Shown here in pieces: positions 50,227 to 61,999 of a stretch of 64,000 bases of DNA; the first letter of the stretch is position 1, and the number at the start of each line of letters is the position of its first letter. Below the pieces are notes generated by a model. It searched no databases. It saw nothing but the letters and a program-made list of their open reading frames with translations, and was not told the origin of the DNA. The translations under genes and the position numbers were made by a program. The DNA is from Acanthacorydalis orientalis (taxonomy: Eukaryota > Arthropoda > Insecta > Megaloptera > Corydalidae). The stretch is from contig CM068314.1 in assembly GCA_034766995.1 (NCBI GenBank), forward strand, positions 17,479,201 through 17,543,200. The letters run 5' to 3'.

Positions 50227-50227
50227 C
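50175..50227. repeat. (TA)n microsatellite, about 22 copies
   Basis: A pure run followed by TGTATGTACA. Confidence 0.95.
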
Positions 50228-50333
50228 ATAATCTGCAAAAATTGATGATCTACTATTAAATAAATCTCTCTCAGACTTATCAAATTTAAACAATTCAGCA
50301 CTTCTTTTTTCCGTTCATTTCCAATACAGTATT

Positions 50334-50530
50334 TCATGTCACAATTAATCTACTCTTTGTGGATTTTCTAGGCGTTTTTTTTATATTTCTTGGCTTGCAG
50401 TCAGTAATTTCAGTAATCCATTGATGCCCCTCTCTTCTTACAACATGTTTCACTCATTTTAATTTCAGATTGTTTACTTTCATTATTACACTTTTAGTTT
50501 CATTTTTTATGCTATTTTCGTATCTATTTT
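50334..50530 (-). mobile_element. LINE (non-LTR retrotransposon) ORF2 C-terminal fossil
   Basis: On the minus strand, from about 50521 to TGA at 50334-50336, one frame reads N-N-L-K-L-K, an internal TGA (50454-50456) in the place of a conserved W, then V-K-H-V-V-R-R-E-G-H-Q-W-I-T-E-I-T and K-P-R-N-I-K-K-T-P-R-K. This fits the tail of reverse transcriptases of the F52C9.6-like LINE group: L-K-W-x-W-A-G-H-V-x-R-x-x-D-x-R-W-T, W-x-P-R, then G-R-P-x-x-R-W. The catalytic polymerase domain is absent. The copy is 5'-truncated or deleted and bordered upstream by a TA tract. Confidence 0.65.
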
Positions 50531-50601
50531 ATTCTTTCTAATATATAGTTGTATTTTAAATCAATAAGTTTTTGTATGAATAAAAACTTGTCGCCCGCAA
50601 T

Positions 50602-50604
<3 letters not shown>

Positions 50605-50668
<64 letters not shown>

Positions 50669-50724
50669 TATGTATATATATTTATATGTATGTATGTATG
50701 TATGTATGTGTATATATATATATC
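50605..50724. repeat. Compound (TTA)n(TA)n(TATG)n microsatellite
   Basis: About four TTA units, about 24 TA units, a mixed stretch, then five TATG units and a short TA run. It sits just upstream (minus sense) of the LINE fossil. Confidence 0.95.
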
Positions 50725-50754
50725 TTACATGTGTGTTCTTTGAATTAATCTTGC

Positions 50755-51000
50755 GATTACTATATTTCACAATTAAAAACAAACCCTGCACCTTTGTAGT
50801 CAAACACTAACAATTGCTCGAACTAAAACAACTGGGTCGTTAGTTACCACGGTAACAAGACACTCAAATCTTCTTTGGTCTTTTATTCCTTGGCTCAAGG
50901 TGTTTCTGCGACTTTGTAGCAAAGTAGGGCTTTATTTCGCTTGTGACAGTTATTTCTACTACAAAAGAGAATGCGTTGTGTGTGGAAGTAATCTAAAACG
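50755..51000. promoter_or_regulatory. GC-richer island with RFX X-box; candidate promoter or enhancer
   Basis: About 240 bases of higher complexity without a sustained frame. It contains the X-box at 50843-50856, an ACTTTG-TAG-CAAAGT inverted repeat at 50911-50925 and TCAAGGTG near 50895, similar to an FTZ-F1-type nuclear-receptor site. The cluster suggests a cis-regulatory element, possibly the promoter of a transcript outside what I can recognise. Confidence 0.35.
50843..50856. promoter_or_regulatory. Perfect RFX-type X-box
   Basis: GTTACC-AC-GGTAAC is a perfect dyad and fits the X-box consensus RTNRCC-N(1-3)-RGYAAC at all specified positions. RFX factors use such sites upstream of ciliary and sensory-neuron genes in animals. 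Whether a ciliary gene lies nearby cannot be seen; none is recognised within the window. Confidence 0.55.
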
Positions 51001-51120
51001 AGTGGATGAAACATAAACACCCAGTTTTATGCATGTTTTTTCTTATATTTCAGAAATATTTCCTTAACTCGTATCTTTTTTGAATTTTATTACAAGGTGA
51101 TTTTATTAAAAAAAATATTT

Positions 51121-51144
51121 GTATATATATATATATACATACAT

Positions 51145-51207
<63 letters not shown>
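51121..51207. repeat. Compound (TA)n(TACA/CA)n(TA)n microsatellite
   Basis: A short TA run, ACATACATACACACACACA, then about 26 TA units. Confidence 0.96.
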
Positions 51208-51209
<2 letters not shown>

Positions 51210-51210
<1 letters not shown>

Positions 51211-52385
51211 AGTGTATTCCAATATCATATCATGAAATTTTGTATGGTATGTTTAAAATTCAAACATGTTCTATCATTTAAATATAAAATTATGTTATGT
51301 GTACATATAAAACATGAGTTGTTCTGTTGTATCTGTCAATCATATGTTTAAGTTCAGTGTTCGTTTTTTTATACAATATTTATGTTATTGTGTTCATTTA
51401 CATATGTAAATTCATAGTAGATTCTCGTTGTTGTTTAATTTATTATGACATTTTATTCATAATAAACAAAACCACTATTAACATTATTATTATTTAATAA
51501 TTAGTAGAAATTTAATTACATCTATCTTACAGAAAAAATATTAATAAATAGAACAATATTTTGTTGTTTCGTTCTGTGTGAAATGTTTAATATTTTTTAT
51601 TTAATATTTGTACCAACATCAGACGTTCTCCATTATGTTGATAAGTGTAAATAAAACGTTTATTTATAAACATTATGTCATATCACATCTAATTTTATAT
51701 AAAAATTGAAAACGTTATGTATATACTGTGTACTTATTTTAATATAAGTTAGTACGTAATTCTATTTTTATTCAATTTTCTGTTCTCTATTCTATGTCGA
51801 AAATGCTATTAAAAGTTGTTGACACATTATTACAGACAAATATTTTACTAAGGTCTAGAAAAAAATTGTTCCACTGTATACAGTTTTAAATTATATTTAC
51901 TTCTGCAACCATTACGTAAACTGCTGTATAGATCATTCATATATTCTGAGATATTTTAAAGAAAGTGACCTCGTGTAGTTCTTATACATTTTGTCTTAAG
52001 TAAATAAATTCGCAGAATTTATTTTCCCACAAATGGAATTTGGAATTGGATATAAAATCACGTAAGTCTGAAATTCACGTATTAATTATAACAGTTAGTC
52101 ACTAATTCATTCCACTTATTACATAAAATAGAAATTCTATCCGTTATTTGTCTTATTTTCATTATGTACTTTATAACAAGTCGCTTTATCTTATTAATGT
52201 ACGGTATTTTATTTCTTATTGTAATAAAATATTTAATATATTTTATATGCAAGTCTTTTTTAATTAAATAATTTCTATTCTAAAATGTTTCGTTTGTATT
52301 AATACTTTCATTTTATTGTGTTGTTAATAATTTCTGTTCGTTTTTACGACGATTATATTTAATTTAGAACAATCATATTACATGT
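51210..52385. other. AT-rich non-coding DNA
   Basis: Nothing recognisable. Confidence 0.6.
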
Positions 52386-52388
52386 GTG

Positions 52389-52389
<1 letters not shown>

Positions 52390-52459
<70 letters not shown>

Positions 52460-52468
52460 AGAGAGAGA
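52390..52468. repeat. (TA)n microsatellite, about 31 copies, with GA tail
   Basis: TATG lead, a pure TA run, then GGAGAGAGAG. Confidence 0.96.
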
Positions 52469-52857
52469 AATATTTAACTTTAGGACAGTCACTTTTTAAT
52501 TTTGAAACTTGGATAAGTAACTGTTATTAAACAAAAAAAAAGTATATTGGAAAATAATAAATAGTTTGTTGAGATTGTCAACAGTAATAACTTTTTCTTG
52601 CGTTTTTTTGTTATTTTTTAATATATACTTTCATAGAATCTGCTACAACCAAGCGTTTTTATTAGTATTCACAAGTTGTAGAACTTAAAATATTTTATAT
52701 CAGTAAAATATTTTAGGTATTTATGTTGAGTGTTTTTTTTTGTTTCAATATAAAAATATTATATAACTGCAATATTTATAAAAGAAATTTCTACATTAAA
52801 TTTTTATAATAAAATTACAAAAATATATACTATCAGGGTTTTTTATCGATTCTCTTC

Positions 52858-52861
<4 letters not shown>

Positions 52862-52897
<36 letters not shown>
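52862..52897. repeat. (TA)n microsatellite, about 18 copies
   Basis: A pure run. Confidence 0.95.
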
Positions 52898-52899
<2 letters not shown>

Positions 52900-53320
52900 A
52901 TCCTGAAATTTTGTAATATTTTTCTTCGAAATATATGCGTAAAAAATATAATTCAACAACCTCTTAATGAGCATTTCAATTCCTTTTTTATGCTGATATC
53001 TTATAAAGAAATCCACATTCAAATTAAAATAAGCATTATATTTTTTAAAATAGACATTGAAAGACGAATTTAATTTTCTTGTTTCTTTTTTTTATAAACT
53101 CAAAAGATAATCTTTTTTTCATTAAAATGATCTCTATCAATTTTTGTATGTTTGTTTTATAATCTGTATTCGTTTCTCGATCGTAAATGTATGTTTATGT
53201 GTTTAAATCGACGTTATATCCACTCTATACAAAATTAAAAAAAGTACTTGTTAATTCGCAACAAGTATAATTTGTTTTAAATTTGTCGTTAATACATCAC
53301 GAAATTATTTATTGTATTGT
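52900..53320. other. AT-rich non-coding DNA
   Basis: Nothing recognisable. Confidence 0.6.
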
Positions 53321-53367
53321 AACAAACATGAATACCCGACAGAATTTATTTACTTTGTCTCGTGTAC

Positions 53368-53614
53368 TCAACTCAATTCATATCCAAGTCTGTTATCGAT
53401 TTCATTATACCCTCCAATCCCTCTAAATCTGCTGTTGAACTCATTTCGTAACCCCAACGCATCACTTCTTTCACTCGCACGAATGTTTGACATAATAACT
53501 TCATCCTTATCGGCATACAGCCCTCTGAATACCACCAGTCCATTCTTAATGAGATTTTCTCGAGATCCATAAATTTCTGCCCATTCCACAACATTAATTT
53601 CATCTCTAAATACC
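53368..53614 (-). other. GC-richer island, best exon-like open frame in the window
   Basis: On the minus strand the frame ending at TGA 53368-53370 is open for about 80 codons and begins right after GGTTAG, a possible 3' splice site. The peptide has balanced, protein-like composition (W-A-E-I-Y-G-S-R-E-N; F-R-G-L-Y-A-D-K-D-E; R-S-D-A-L-G-L-R-N-E-F; G-Y-N-E-I-D-N-R-L-G-Y). There is no ATG. A second frame (53373-53621) is also open. I do not recognise a family. It could be a terminal exon of a minus-strand gene or an unrecognised retroelement piece. Confidence 0.3.
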
Positions 53615-53629
53615 TAACCATATAAATTA

Positions 53630-54683
53630 TATTTTAATGAGCGCATCGATTGAATTTTCTTTCAGAGTTATTACTCCAATTAAATGTTAAAACCTTTCAT
53701 TGCTAAGTATTGTACTGGATATTAGTCGTAAATTTCAGTTCTGGTGAGTCGTAAACTCAGATTATGTGTTGTGTATTGTAATATTTATGCCGATGTTAAA
53801 TTTCTAAACTTTATTTGTAACTCGTGCGAAATATGTCGTAAATACATTATTTTTCAAAATGATTAATAAAACCGTTCGAATTTATTTCTTCGTGTAATTT
53901 TATTGAAATCTCTTGTTTATTACCCAAATGTTTTCATATTAGTAAATGTATCGTAAAAAAATACACGTTAATAAAAATTTAATTGTACGTTCTTAACTTC
54001 AAATATAAATATTTGTAACGTAATAGTTTACTTCTGAATCGACAAACAGTTACTGTCTTTTTTGCTGCCGTAATTTCACTAATATTTAATATTATTTATT
54101 ATCACCATAAACATTTTTTATACTTGTATACATTTAAATTATAAAATATATAAATTAATAATATCAAGAACTTAAATATAAAAAAAAAACAATTATATCC
54201 TTACGAATAAACTTTTAGAGAATTAAAACTATTACACGTTCATTATATTTTTATTGTGTAGACTTTTTTAAAAATAATTTTACAAAACATAACAACTAAT
54301 AAAATTATTTCATTAAACTCAATGAATGTTCGCGAATTTAATTATGTTTCATTTGCGCTTTAGCTTAATATTGTAAATACAAATTCAAAAAGGACGAATG
54401 TCCTTGTTCAGGTTTTCATATATTTTGGTAATTTCGGTTATTAATTATTATTTCTTTATTAACCATAATTTCCAATAAAAGACACCCTCTATTCAATATT
54501 AAGTTTATTATATTACCTTTTCCAGGAATAAATTAATGAGTATATTACATTATTATTTTCAAATTTCATATTGAAGTAGATATTGAACCATAGTGTCTAA
54601 TATTTTAATTAATTAAAACTGTGTATAGGAGTTTTGATGAGTTTGAAATTAATACCTTAAGCTTCAGAGACAGATGACCCTCC

Positions 54684-54685
<2 letters not shown>
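53630..54685. other. AT-rich non-coding DNA
   Basis: Nothing recognisable. Confidence 0.6.

Positions 54686-54687
<2 letters not shown>

Positions 54688-54749
<62 letters not shown>
54688..54749. repeat. (TA)n microsatellite, about 31 copies
   Basis: A pure run after CCTGTC. Confidence 0.96.
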
Positions 54750-54753
<4 letters not shown>

Positions 54754-55550
54754 GTATAAGTATGTATGTGTTTTGTAAAAGTTTTAAAATCCTATTAAGT
54801 TTACAGTAAAAAACATATCTTTGGTGCTAATTAAGTCTTTTGTGATTTATTTTGTTTATGATATAAATACAAAGAACTGGTATTAAAAATAGCTTTTCAA
54901 AAGAGAATTTAATTAAAATATTTTTATAAGGAAATATTTTATAATATTGAAAAAACAACCAACATTAAAAAGAGAAAATAGAAATGTAAAAATAGTTGCA
55001 CTAACGATGAAATATTTAACTTCAAAAAACAAATAAACACGGAACTACATCAAAAGAAATAAACTATGTTTGAAATGCGTGAAGTAAAGTTTTTTTTTTC
55101 TAAAAAAAAAAGTGTACTATCGGTGAATGTAAACTAAAAATGTTTAAAATTTGAACAATGCATTCTTTTGAAACCTGATACCTTTTCATTTTATACTCAC
55201 GAATAGGATGAATATTAAAAAAAAATAAGTAACTCTTCAGGTAAATATATACACAGGATCAATTTCAACCATCCATCTACACTAAAATTAAATACTGCTG
55301 CACTTAAAAGCTTTCAATATATTTGTCTGTATGCGGCAGTCCGATTGCTAAAAGAAAAATATATCGCAATATATTGAATTTACCTTCTGTATAAAATTCC
55401 ATCCATTAAATATAGAATTTTATATACGAGTTTTTATATTATTTACGCTATTTCGTGTTCTATATCGAACATAAAGTTTTTCAATTTTCAAAGTATTTTA
55501 TTTGAAATATAGTTTATTTTTTTATTAATACACGAACAAATTACATTTAT
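54750..55550. other. AT-rich non-coding DNA
   Basis: No gene. AACTCTTCAG/GTAAATA at 55240/55241 is a weaker abutting splice-site pair on the plus strand. Confidence 0.5.
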
Positions 55551-55560
55551 ACATACATAC

Positions 55561-55623
<63 letters not shown>
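55551..55623. repeat. (TA)n microsatellite with TACA lead
   Basis: ACATACATACATT, then about 26 TA units, then GTATATA. Confidence 0.95.
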
Positions 55624-55624
55624 A

Positions 55625-57555
55625 ATTGCTTTTATTGATTTCTTTTATTCGTAATTTATATGTTTCTTGTATTTTACTCTTGTATTTTTAGTACTTCAGA
55701 TATTAGAACGTTTTATTTATTTATATATAAAAAATGAACTTTAATTTTAATGTAATTGAAAAATAATTGGTGTGGTATAACATTCTTTTATATTTAGTCA
55801 AATACGGTTTCGTACTTTTTTGAAATTATTCAGGACTGTGTAATAATTGTTTATTAAAAAAATATTTGTAATTAATTTTATTCATTCTATGTAACTATAT
55901 TTATAAAGGAGCAAAAATGTTTTTGATAATCTAGAAATTTAATTACTTCATTATTTATTTTAATAAATTAACTTTAACTAACAGAATAGTCAATGTAATA
56001 TTTAATTAAAATTTTTCGTACTGAAATCAGAATTAATTAACGGTGTTTCTCATATTTCTTATAATATTCTTTATTAAGTAAATTGTTTATATAATTCATT
56101 AAAATATTTAAATGAACATTTTCTTAATAAATGAGATTTATTATTAAATACTCATGTTTTAAATAGAAAATTATTTTTTTTTTTATAATTTTCAACATTT
56201 TAAAATCGTTTTATTTTCAGCATAAATTGAATATCTTTTTTGAATGTCAAACTAATTTGACAAAAAAAAAACATCAAAGGCATAATTGATGTTATCAACC
56301 TGAAAATATCATTATTTGAATGGTTTATTTATGGTTTCTTTTACTTAAAATAGGTTATTTGTTAAAGAATAATTTGATTCCTGTCTGAGTTTGACTATTT
56401 AATTTTTTTGACAAGCTGATATTTAACCATTTAACTCAATTTTTTATTTTTGGTTGAGAAAATCCATGGACATCAAAAATATGTTTGTTTTTAAAACAAA
56501 GAAGTAATTGTTAATATTTAAACGTAGAGATGTACTAAACCAGTTATGAAAAAGTCATTTGTGATTTTTGTTTTTTGGTTCAGTTTTCGGCAGACCCACT
56601 ATGTTGGCTCTCAAATTCAGTACATTAGAAAATAAATTATTGCTCAGAAAATCTAAATATGTGTTAATAAATCGTAAATTATGTTACACTAGAAGTTTAC
56701 ATTTCAAACTAAGAATAGAAGTTTTAAGAGAGGTACGAAGAAATGGACATGGCTCGTTTATATAACATATGACACAGTAAAGAATAGAAATGTTATTTTT
56801 CAAATAAATACATATTTTAAACTTCCATTTTACTTAATTTAATCCCATACTTAAAATATTCTACCAATGTATTCTATATTATATTTCATATACATGATAA
56901 AACATTTTCTCTCGTTCTCGGAGATATGTTATTCTATTTACAACATATCTCAGTGTCAGACGAAAAATTTATATCAAGGCAATTTTCATATTATTTTCTT
57001 GAACGAACAGTATGTCATATATAAATAATTGTTGTATTTTCTTAAATGTAAATTTTCTTGTATATTTTTTTAAGTGTTTGTTACAGAAAACAAAACATGT
57101 TTTGCAGAAATACGAAAACATACACAAGTATGTATCAGAGATATTTTTTTTATTTTTCTAACTTCAAATATACTTCGACATATTTATTAATTATTGATTT
57201 ATTTATTTTAGTTTCAACAGCGACATATATTAAAATAAATACATATTTGATTTAAATAGAATATGTATTTTATACCAATCCGAATGTGTTCATATTTTAA
57301 GCAAAACGTGTTCATAAAACGGTTTGAATTATGTTGAAATATAATACATTGTATCTGAAACACACACATTTGAGTTTTGCTAACTTATGTACTCGATAAA
57401 TTATGTCACGTTACTTATTTCTCGTAACCGTTGAAAATTTATAAATACAGTAATCCAATTTAGAAATTCATTCGTGCAAATGTTACATACAATAAATAAG
57501 ACATAAATTTGTTATTATTCATCGTTTATGAAGTAATGCATTTCAGTATACTAAT
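55625..57555. other. AT-rich non-coding DNA
   Basis: An open 65-codon plus frame at 56568-56765 (V-F-G-R-P-T-M-L-A-L-K-F) lies in a slightly less AT-rich patch but has no recognised domain. Nothing else stands out. Confidence 0.45.
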
Positions 57556-57557
57556 GT

Positions 57558-57560
<3 letters not shown>

Positions 57561-57599
<39 letters not shown>

Positions 57600-57618
57600 A
57601 CATATATATATATGTATG

Positions 57619-57656
<38 letters not shown>
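57561..57656. repeat. Interrupted (TA)n microsatellite
   Basis: Two TA runs around a middle with GTATACATATATATATG and TATGTATG. Confidence 0.95.
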
Positions 57657-57662
<6 letters not shown>

Positions 57663-57709
57663 GTGTAGATATCATCTTGAAAATAACTCGATAACTACTA
57701 TCTTAATGA

Positions 57710-57931
57710 TCCCTCATTATAATAAGATCAGCTCAACTGACTAAGCAAACCCATCACTATCCACTACATTTCACCGACATAAACCCACCCTCTGTCTACA
57801 AAAAGAACACCCTCTACACTCACGTACCACCATACTCCAACAATATTGGGCTTCATTCAAAGCCTCCCCTTCATAAAACATTGTGTTATACGTTCTTACA
57901 GTATTCGAATCGTATTTTGCTTTCTTTATAG
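57710..57931 (+). other. C-rich, G-poor island with open plus frame
   Basis: Strong strand asymmetry: the plus strand is C- and A-rich with few G (ACCCACCCTCTGTCTACAAA; ACACCCTCTACACTC). One plus frame is open for 73 codons to TAG at 57929-57931, rich in P, H, Y and S (T-D-I-N-P-P-S-V-Y-K-K-N; H-V-P-P-Y-S-N-N-I-G-L-H-S). There is no ATG, though ATCAG at about 57726-57730 could be a splice site. No family is recognised. Confidence 0.2.
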
Positions 57932-57934
57932 CTC

Positions 57935-60083
57935 TTTAATTTCCTAAATGGCCTTTGTGTTGTGGATGAACTACAGTAGTATCTTTTATCTCTTTGCCTT
58001 TATTTTACGTTCTTTATAACTTTGAAGATATCAAAAGAATACATAATCTATATGCACGTAAACAGAATCAAATTGGGTACTTACTTTTCTTTTTTTTTTC
58101 GTTATTCTATTTTATGTTCGTCGACATTTTTTTCTTTTCATGCTTTTTTTGATGAAAAATTTATTTTATTGCCCTAATCCGGGCATAAAATATGTATGTA
58201 CATATATGTACATATTTATGTGTATTATTTATATTATTGCGTATACTTACTCGTTTCAAGTATCTACCGCGGTATAATTCTTCCTTGTTTACTTTAAGCA
58301 ACTACTTTAACGTTTTATTATATTTTCAATTTTTACAGAACGATATTTAACATTTTAACATTTTTTTTTATACCATATTAAATTTTCCATGAGGTATTTT
58401 TCAGAAAAACAAATGATATTTGAATTACAAATTAGAAAAAATTTCCATTATTTAATTTTCTACTTATTTTTATAGTCTATATAAAAAGAAAAGCGAAATG
58501 AATATTAAAAATATATGCTAATGTTACATATTTAAAAACATTTCTTTTGCAAAGGTACACGAAAAATAAAACATACTTTATAATTATATTCAAATATTTG
58601 AAGAATTTTCCACAAATAATAATCATTTAATAATTATATATTTAATGTATGTTATTGTATAACATTTCCCGTACTTAAATTAATAAACATAAATGAAACA
58701 ATTTTATTTAAAAAAATGTAATTACGTTTATTTCTACATAATATTTAAAAACAGCAAATAATAAAAAATATTTCTTTACTTGTCGCAATAGAAATATTTA
58801 TATTTACCGAAACGTATTTTTAAAGATAATTATGTTTATTTGAAAAGATAAGATCATTAATTAATTTCATTCGTCCATTATGTACTTTTAAAAATAGAAA
58901 ATGTAATGTATATAAGAAAATATTTATTTTGCAACCATTTTGTTAATGAATGATTCATTGTAAAGAAAATAGAATTCATTAAAATATCCCCTGCTATAAA
59001 TTTTCAACACAGAAATATACATCACATAAATTACACGCTATTTTAAATATTATTTCATTCTGTTCATTTTTAATTACTTTTTAGAACTTTTTTTGAATAT
59101 TTTAATACACAAAATCATTAATTTTCTTTATATCTTCTATTTTATAATTTCAAATTTATAAAGCGGTTTGTGTGATATTTTAAATCAAAACTGATATTTT
59201 TACTCGTCTGTATTTAATAACTTTTATAATTCAGTTTACCTAAAAAGAATAATTAATTTTCAGATATGAATCAAATAATATCAAATAAAAGTAAATATAT
59301 AAATAAACATTTAATTAGATTTTTAACAATAAATAAATGCATTCGAATAAATTGATACTTTAATTACAAAATTTTTATAGGTCATTACATAGAATATAAA
59401 ATCAAACGATGGGGATGAAACAAATGTTAAGAAGTGTTATAAACATCGTAAACATAAATCCGTAACTGGTTTTAAAATTCTCTTAATGAGCAATTTATAT
59501 TGTAATTATTTTTAAAACATTCATATAATCTTGTTCTGTGCACATTACATAAATATTTTTAATTTAAATTATTTGTAATTTATATTTATTTTATAGATAA
59601 AGATATAATACAATAAGTAAGCAAAATTTTATTCATTAATCATCTTATTTAAAAATATTTAACAAATTCTTTATAAATAATAAAATACTTTTTCTCTGAA
59701 ATACATTTTCGGTTAAAAACCTCATAGTGTTTAATTTTAATTTCGATTTTTGTAAAAAAAAATAACAGTTTCTTTGTAATTTAAAACGATTGATTATATT
59801 TGTCCACACAAATACATTCACTCATTGACATACATTTGTTAAATGTTAAGTATGTTTACTTATTTGTATTTGTGTTTTTAATAATTTACATTCCAAAATT
59901 AACTGATATTTGAAAATTAGTTACATCATAATCAAAATAACATTTGAACAAACGATTTTTATTTAATATCCACTTATGTATTTCATGTTTATTCCGCAGT
60001 AAAATTGTTAAAATGTAATTCGATTGTACTTTTTTAATTTTTCAACCGTGAATTCTCTTTAATTTTAATTTTGTTTTTTCCCA

Positions 60084-60085
<2 letters not shown>
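57935..60085. other. AT-rich non-coding DNA
   Basis: The longest stretch without a TA tract of note (about 2.1 kb). No gene or element recognised. Confidence 0.6.

Positions 60086-60087
<2 letters not shown>

Positions 60088-60145
<58 letters not shown>
60088..60145. repeat. (TA)n microsatellite, about 29 copies
   Basis: A pure run. Confidence 0.96.
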
Positions 60146-60147
<2 letters not shown>

Positions 60148-60655
60148 TGTTATATATAACATTCATGCAGACAATGTCAGTTTTTTTTTGTTTTATTAAA
60201 TTTAACTTATGTCAATCGTTTTATGAATATCAATTTATATGTGAACCACGATCACTTTCTATTCTTCATAGAAGTTGAATAAAATATTCATTTCATTATA
60301 AAAAAATGTGATTTATAGAAGGTTCTGAACGTGAATGTAAATGCGGTGCTCCATTTTAAAGAAATTCAGAATTTATGTTCAGCTCATAATAAGTCTGAGC
60401 GAAACAGGTCACATGACTGATTTATTTAGAATAATCTATAATGTATTCTGTTGTATTCCATGCAATATTCAACTGGTTTAGCAAGTTTTTTTTATCCGGT
60501 ATATTTTTAAATTCAATGCATTTCAATGAGGATTTATATCTGCTGGAATAATAATTATCTTTTTAATATTTGTGATTGTATTCTTTTATATTCGTTTTTG
60601 TTGTAGATCATGTCAAACGCATTTAATTATATTTGATTTTGTTCAATTACTTCTA
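60146..60655. other. AT-rich non-coding DNA
   Basis: Slightly more complex at 60310-60420; nothing recognised. Confidence 0.55.
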
Positions 60656-60669
60656 TGTATGTATATATG

Positions 60670-60714
<45 letters not shown>
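60656..60714. repeat. (TA)n microsatellite, about 18 copies
   Basis: TATGTATGTATATATG lead, then a pure run. Confidence 0.93.
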
Positions 60715-60718
<4 letters not shown>

Positions 60719-61400
60719 TGATGACGTTTATTATTTATTCATTTTTTTTAAAATTCACAATTAATTAATCGCAGTTTGTAATTGACATATGAGTAACATA
60801 ATTACATTAAAACTTGATTGACAACTATCTTTATTTAGTTGTTATGCAGTCAGTTTTTAGCTACTAATATCATATGTAATATTTTCTTGCACATATTTAA
60901 ATAATTTATTTGCAGTTTGCAACATGAAACTAAATATCAGTATTGTAGCTATATATTTTTTAAATAAAATTAAATATCAACGATATTTGTAATCTAATTA
61001 TGTTAATAACATTCGCTCTGGTTTTGTTATTAACATTTTTAAATTGAAAAAAAAATTAATGATATTTTTATTAGTGAAAGTATTATATTTTTAATGGTTA
61101 TTTTACCATATCAGTTTCACTTAAGAAATAAATTACAATTTTAATTTCATCAGAATTGGTTATATATTTTAAAGCAGTAATAAATTATAAAAAAAAATAT
61201 TGAGGAATGTGTCTAGTTTTTTCATGAATTCAGATCTGATTTGCTGATCTGAAAATGTACATTCCAAATAAAAATATATCAAATATACGAAAAGAAAAAA
61301 TGCAGTAACAAAAAATAAGTATTAATATTAATGTGTTAATTTGTTAAAATTTTATTATAAGATTTAGTTCTTTCGAGTTTGTAAAAATATTGTAATCTCA
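60715..61400. other. AT-rich non-coding DNA
   Basis: Nothing recognisable. Confidence 0.6.
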
Positions 61401-61410
61401 TATGTATATA

Positions 61411-61414
<4 letters not shown>

Positions 61415-61497
<83 letters not shown>
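61415..61497. repeat. (TA)n microsatellite, about 41 copies
   Basis: A pure run of about 83 bases; one of the longest here. Confidence 0.97.
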
Positions 61498-61501
<4 letters not shown>

Positions 61502-61614
61502 TTCCTAAAGTTCTGATGGTTCACTATTGGATAAAGAAATAAAATTCGTTAAATTTTAACGATTACTTTTCCACTAACTTTTTTATAAATAATTGACTTA
61601 TTTGCTTGTCATCT

Positions 61615-61935
61615 CGTTCTAAACTGTTTTAAATTTTTTGACTCGGTCAAAATTTTCAGTCTTTCGGTTGTTCTGTCTTTATGAAATATACTGTCATTTT
61701 TATTTTAAACTTGTAGTGTTTTTATATGTGTAACTTCTGTTTGTCTCCATGTCTATTATATTCTTTTCCGATTGTTTTTAATGAGCATTTTTATTTTTTT
61801 TATATTACCCGATCAATCGCATCAAAATCCATGTTTCACTTTCGTACGCCATAATTAAAGCATACACAAAATATACTTTTTGAACAAAACAGAACTCTTT
61901 TACATATTGAGTCTCTTTGATTAAATGAACTCCTA
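61615..61935 (-). mobile_element. LINE ORF2 C-terminal fossil, second copy
   Basis: Minus-strand remnants of the same LINE group as at 50334. From about 61905, C-K-R-V-L-F-C-S-K-S-I-F-C-V-C-F-N-Y-G runs to 61848 and S-E-T-W-I-L follows at 61823-61840 in another frame, matching the family's K-x-x-V-F-x-x-x-I-L-P-V-x-x-Y-G-x-E-T-W-T-L segment with a 7-base insertion. Then 61619-61711 reads S-L-K-*-K-*-Q-Y-I-S-*-R-Q-N-N-R-K-T-E-N, matching L-K-W-x-W-A-G-H-I-x-R-x-x-D-N-R-W-T with stops at several expected W positions. The interval between segments is shorter than in the family, so a deletion is likely. This copy looks older than the one at 50334. Confidence 0.6.
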
Positions 61936-61945
61936 CCCTTTTCTT

Positions 61946-61947
61946 TA

Positions 61948-61995
<48 letters not shown>

Positions 61996-61999
61996 CATA
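61946..61999. repeat. (TA)n microsatellite with TACA tail
   Basis: About 21 TA units, then CACATACATACG. Confidence 0.95.

Noticed and set aside
1789..53614. One multi-exon minus-strand gene joining the exon-like islands at 53.4, 30.2, 23.2, 11.5, 10.5, 4.3 and 1.8 kb
   Set aside because: Most of these islands end in their own stop codon, so they cannot be successive internal exons of a single protein, and the best splice-type signals of the window are on the plus strand.
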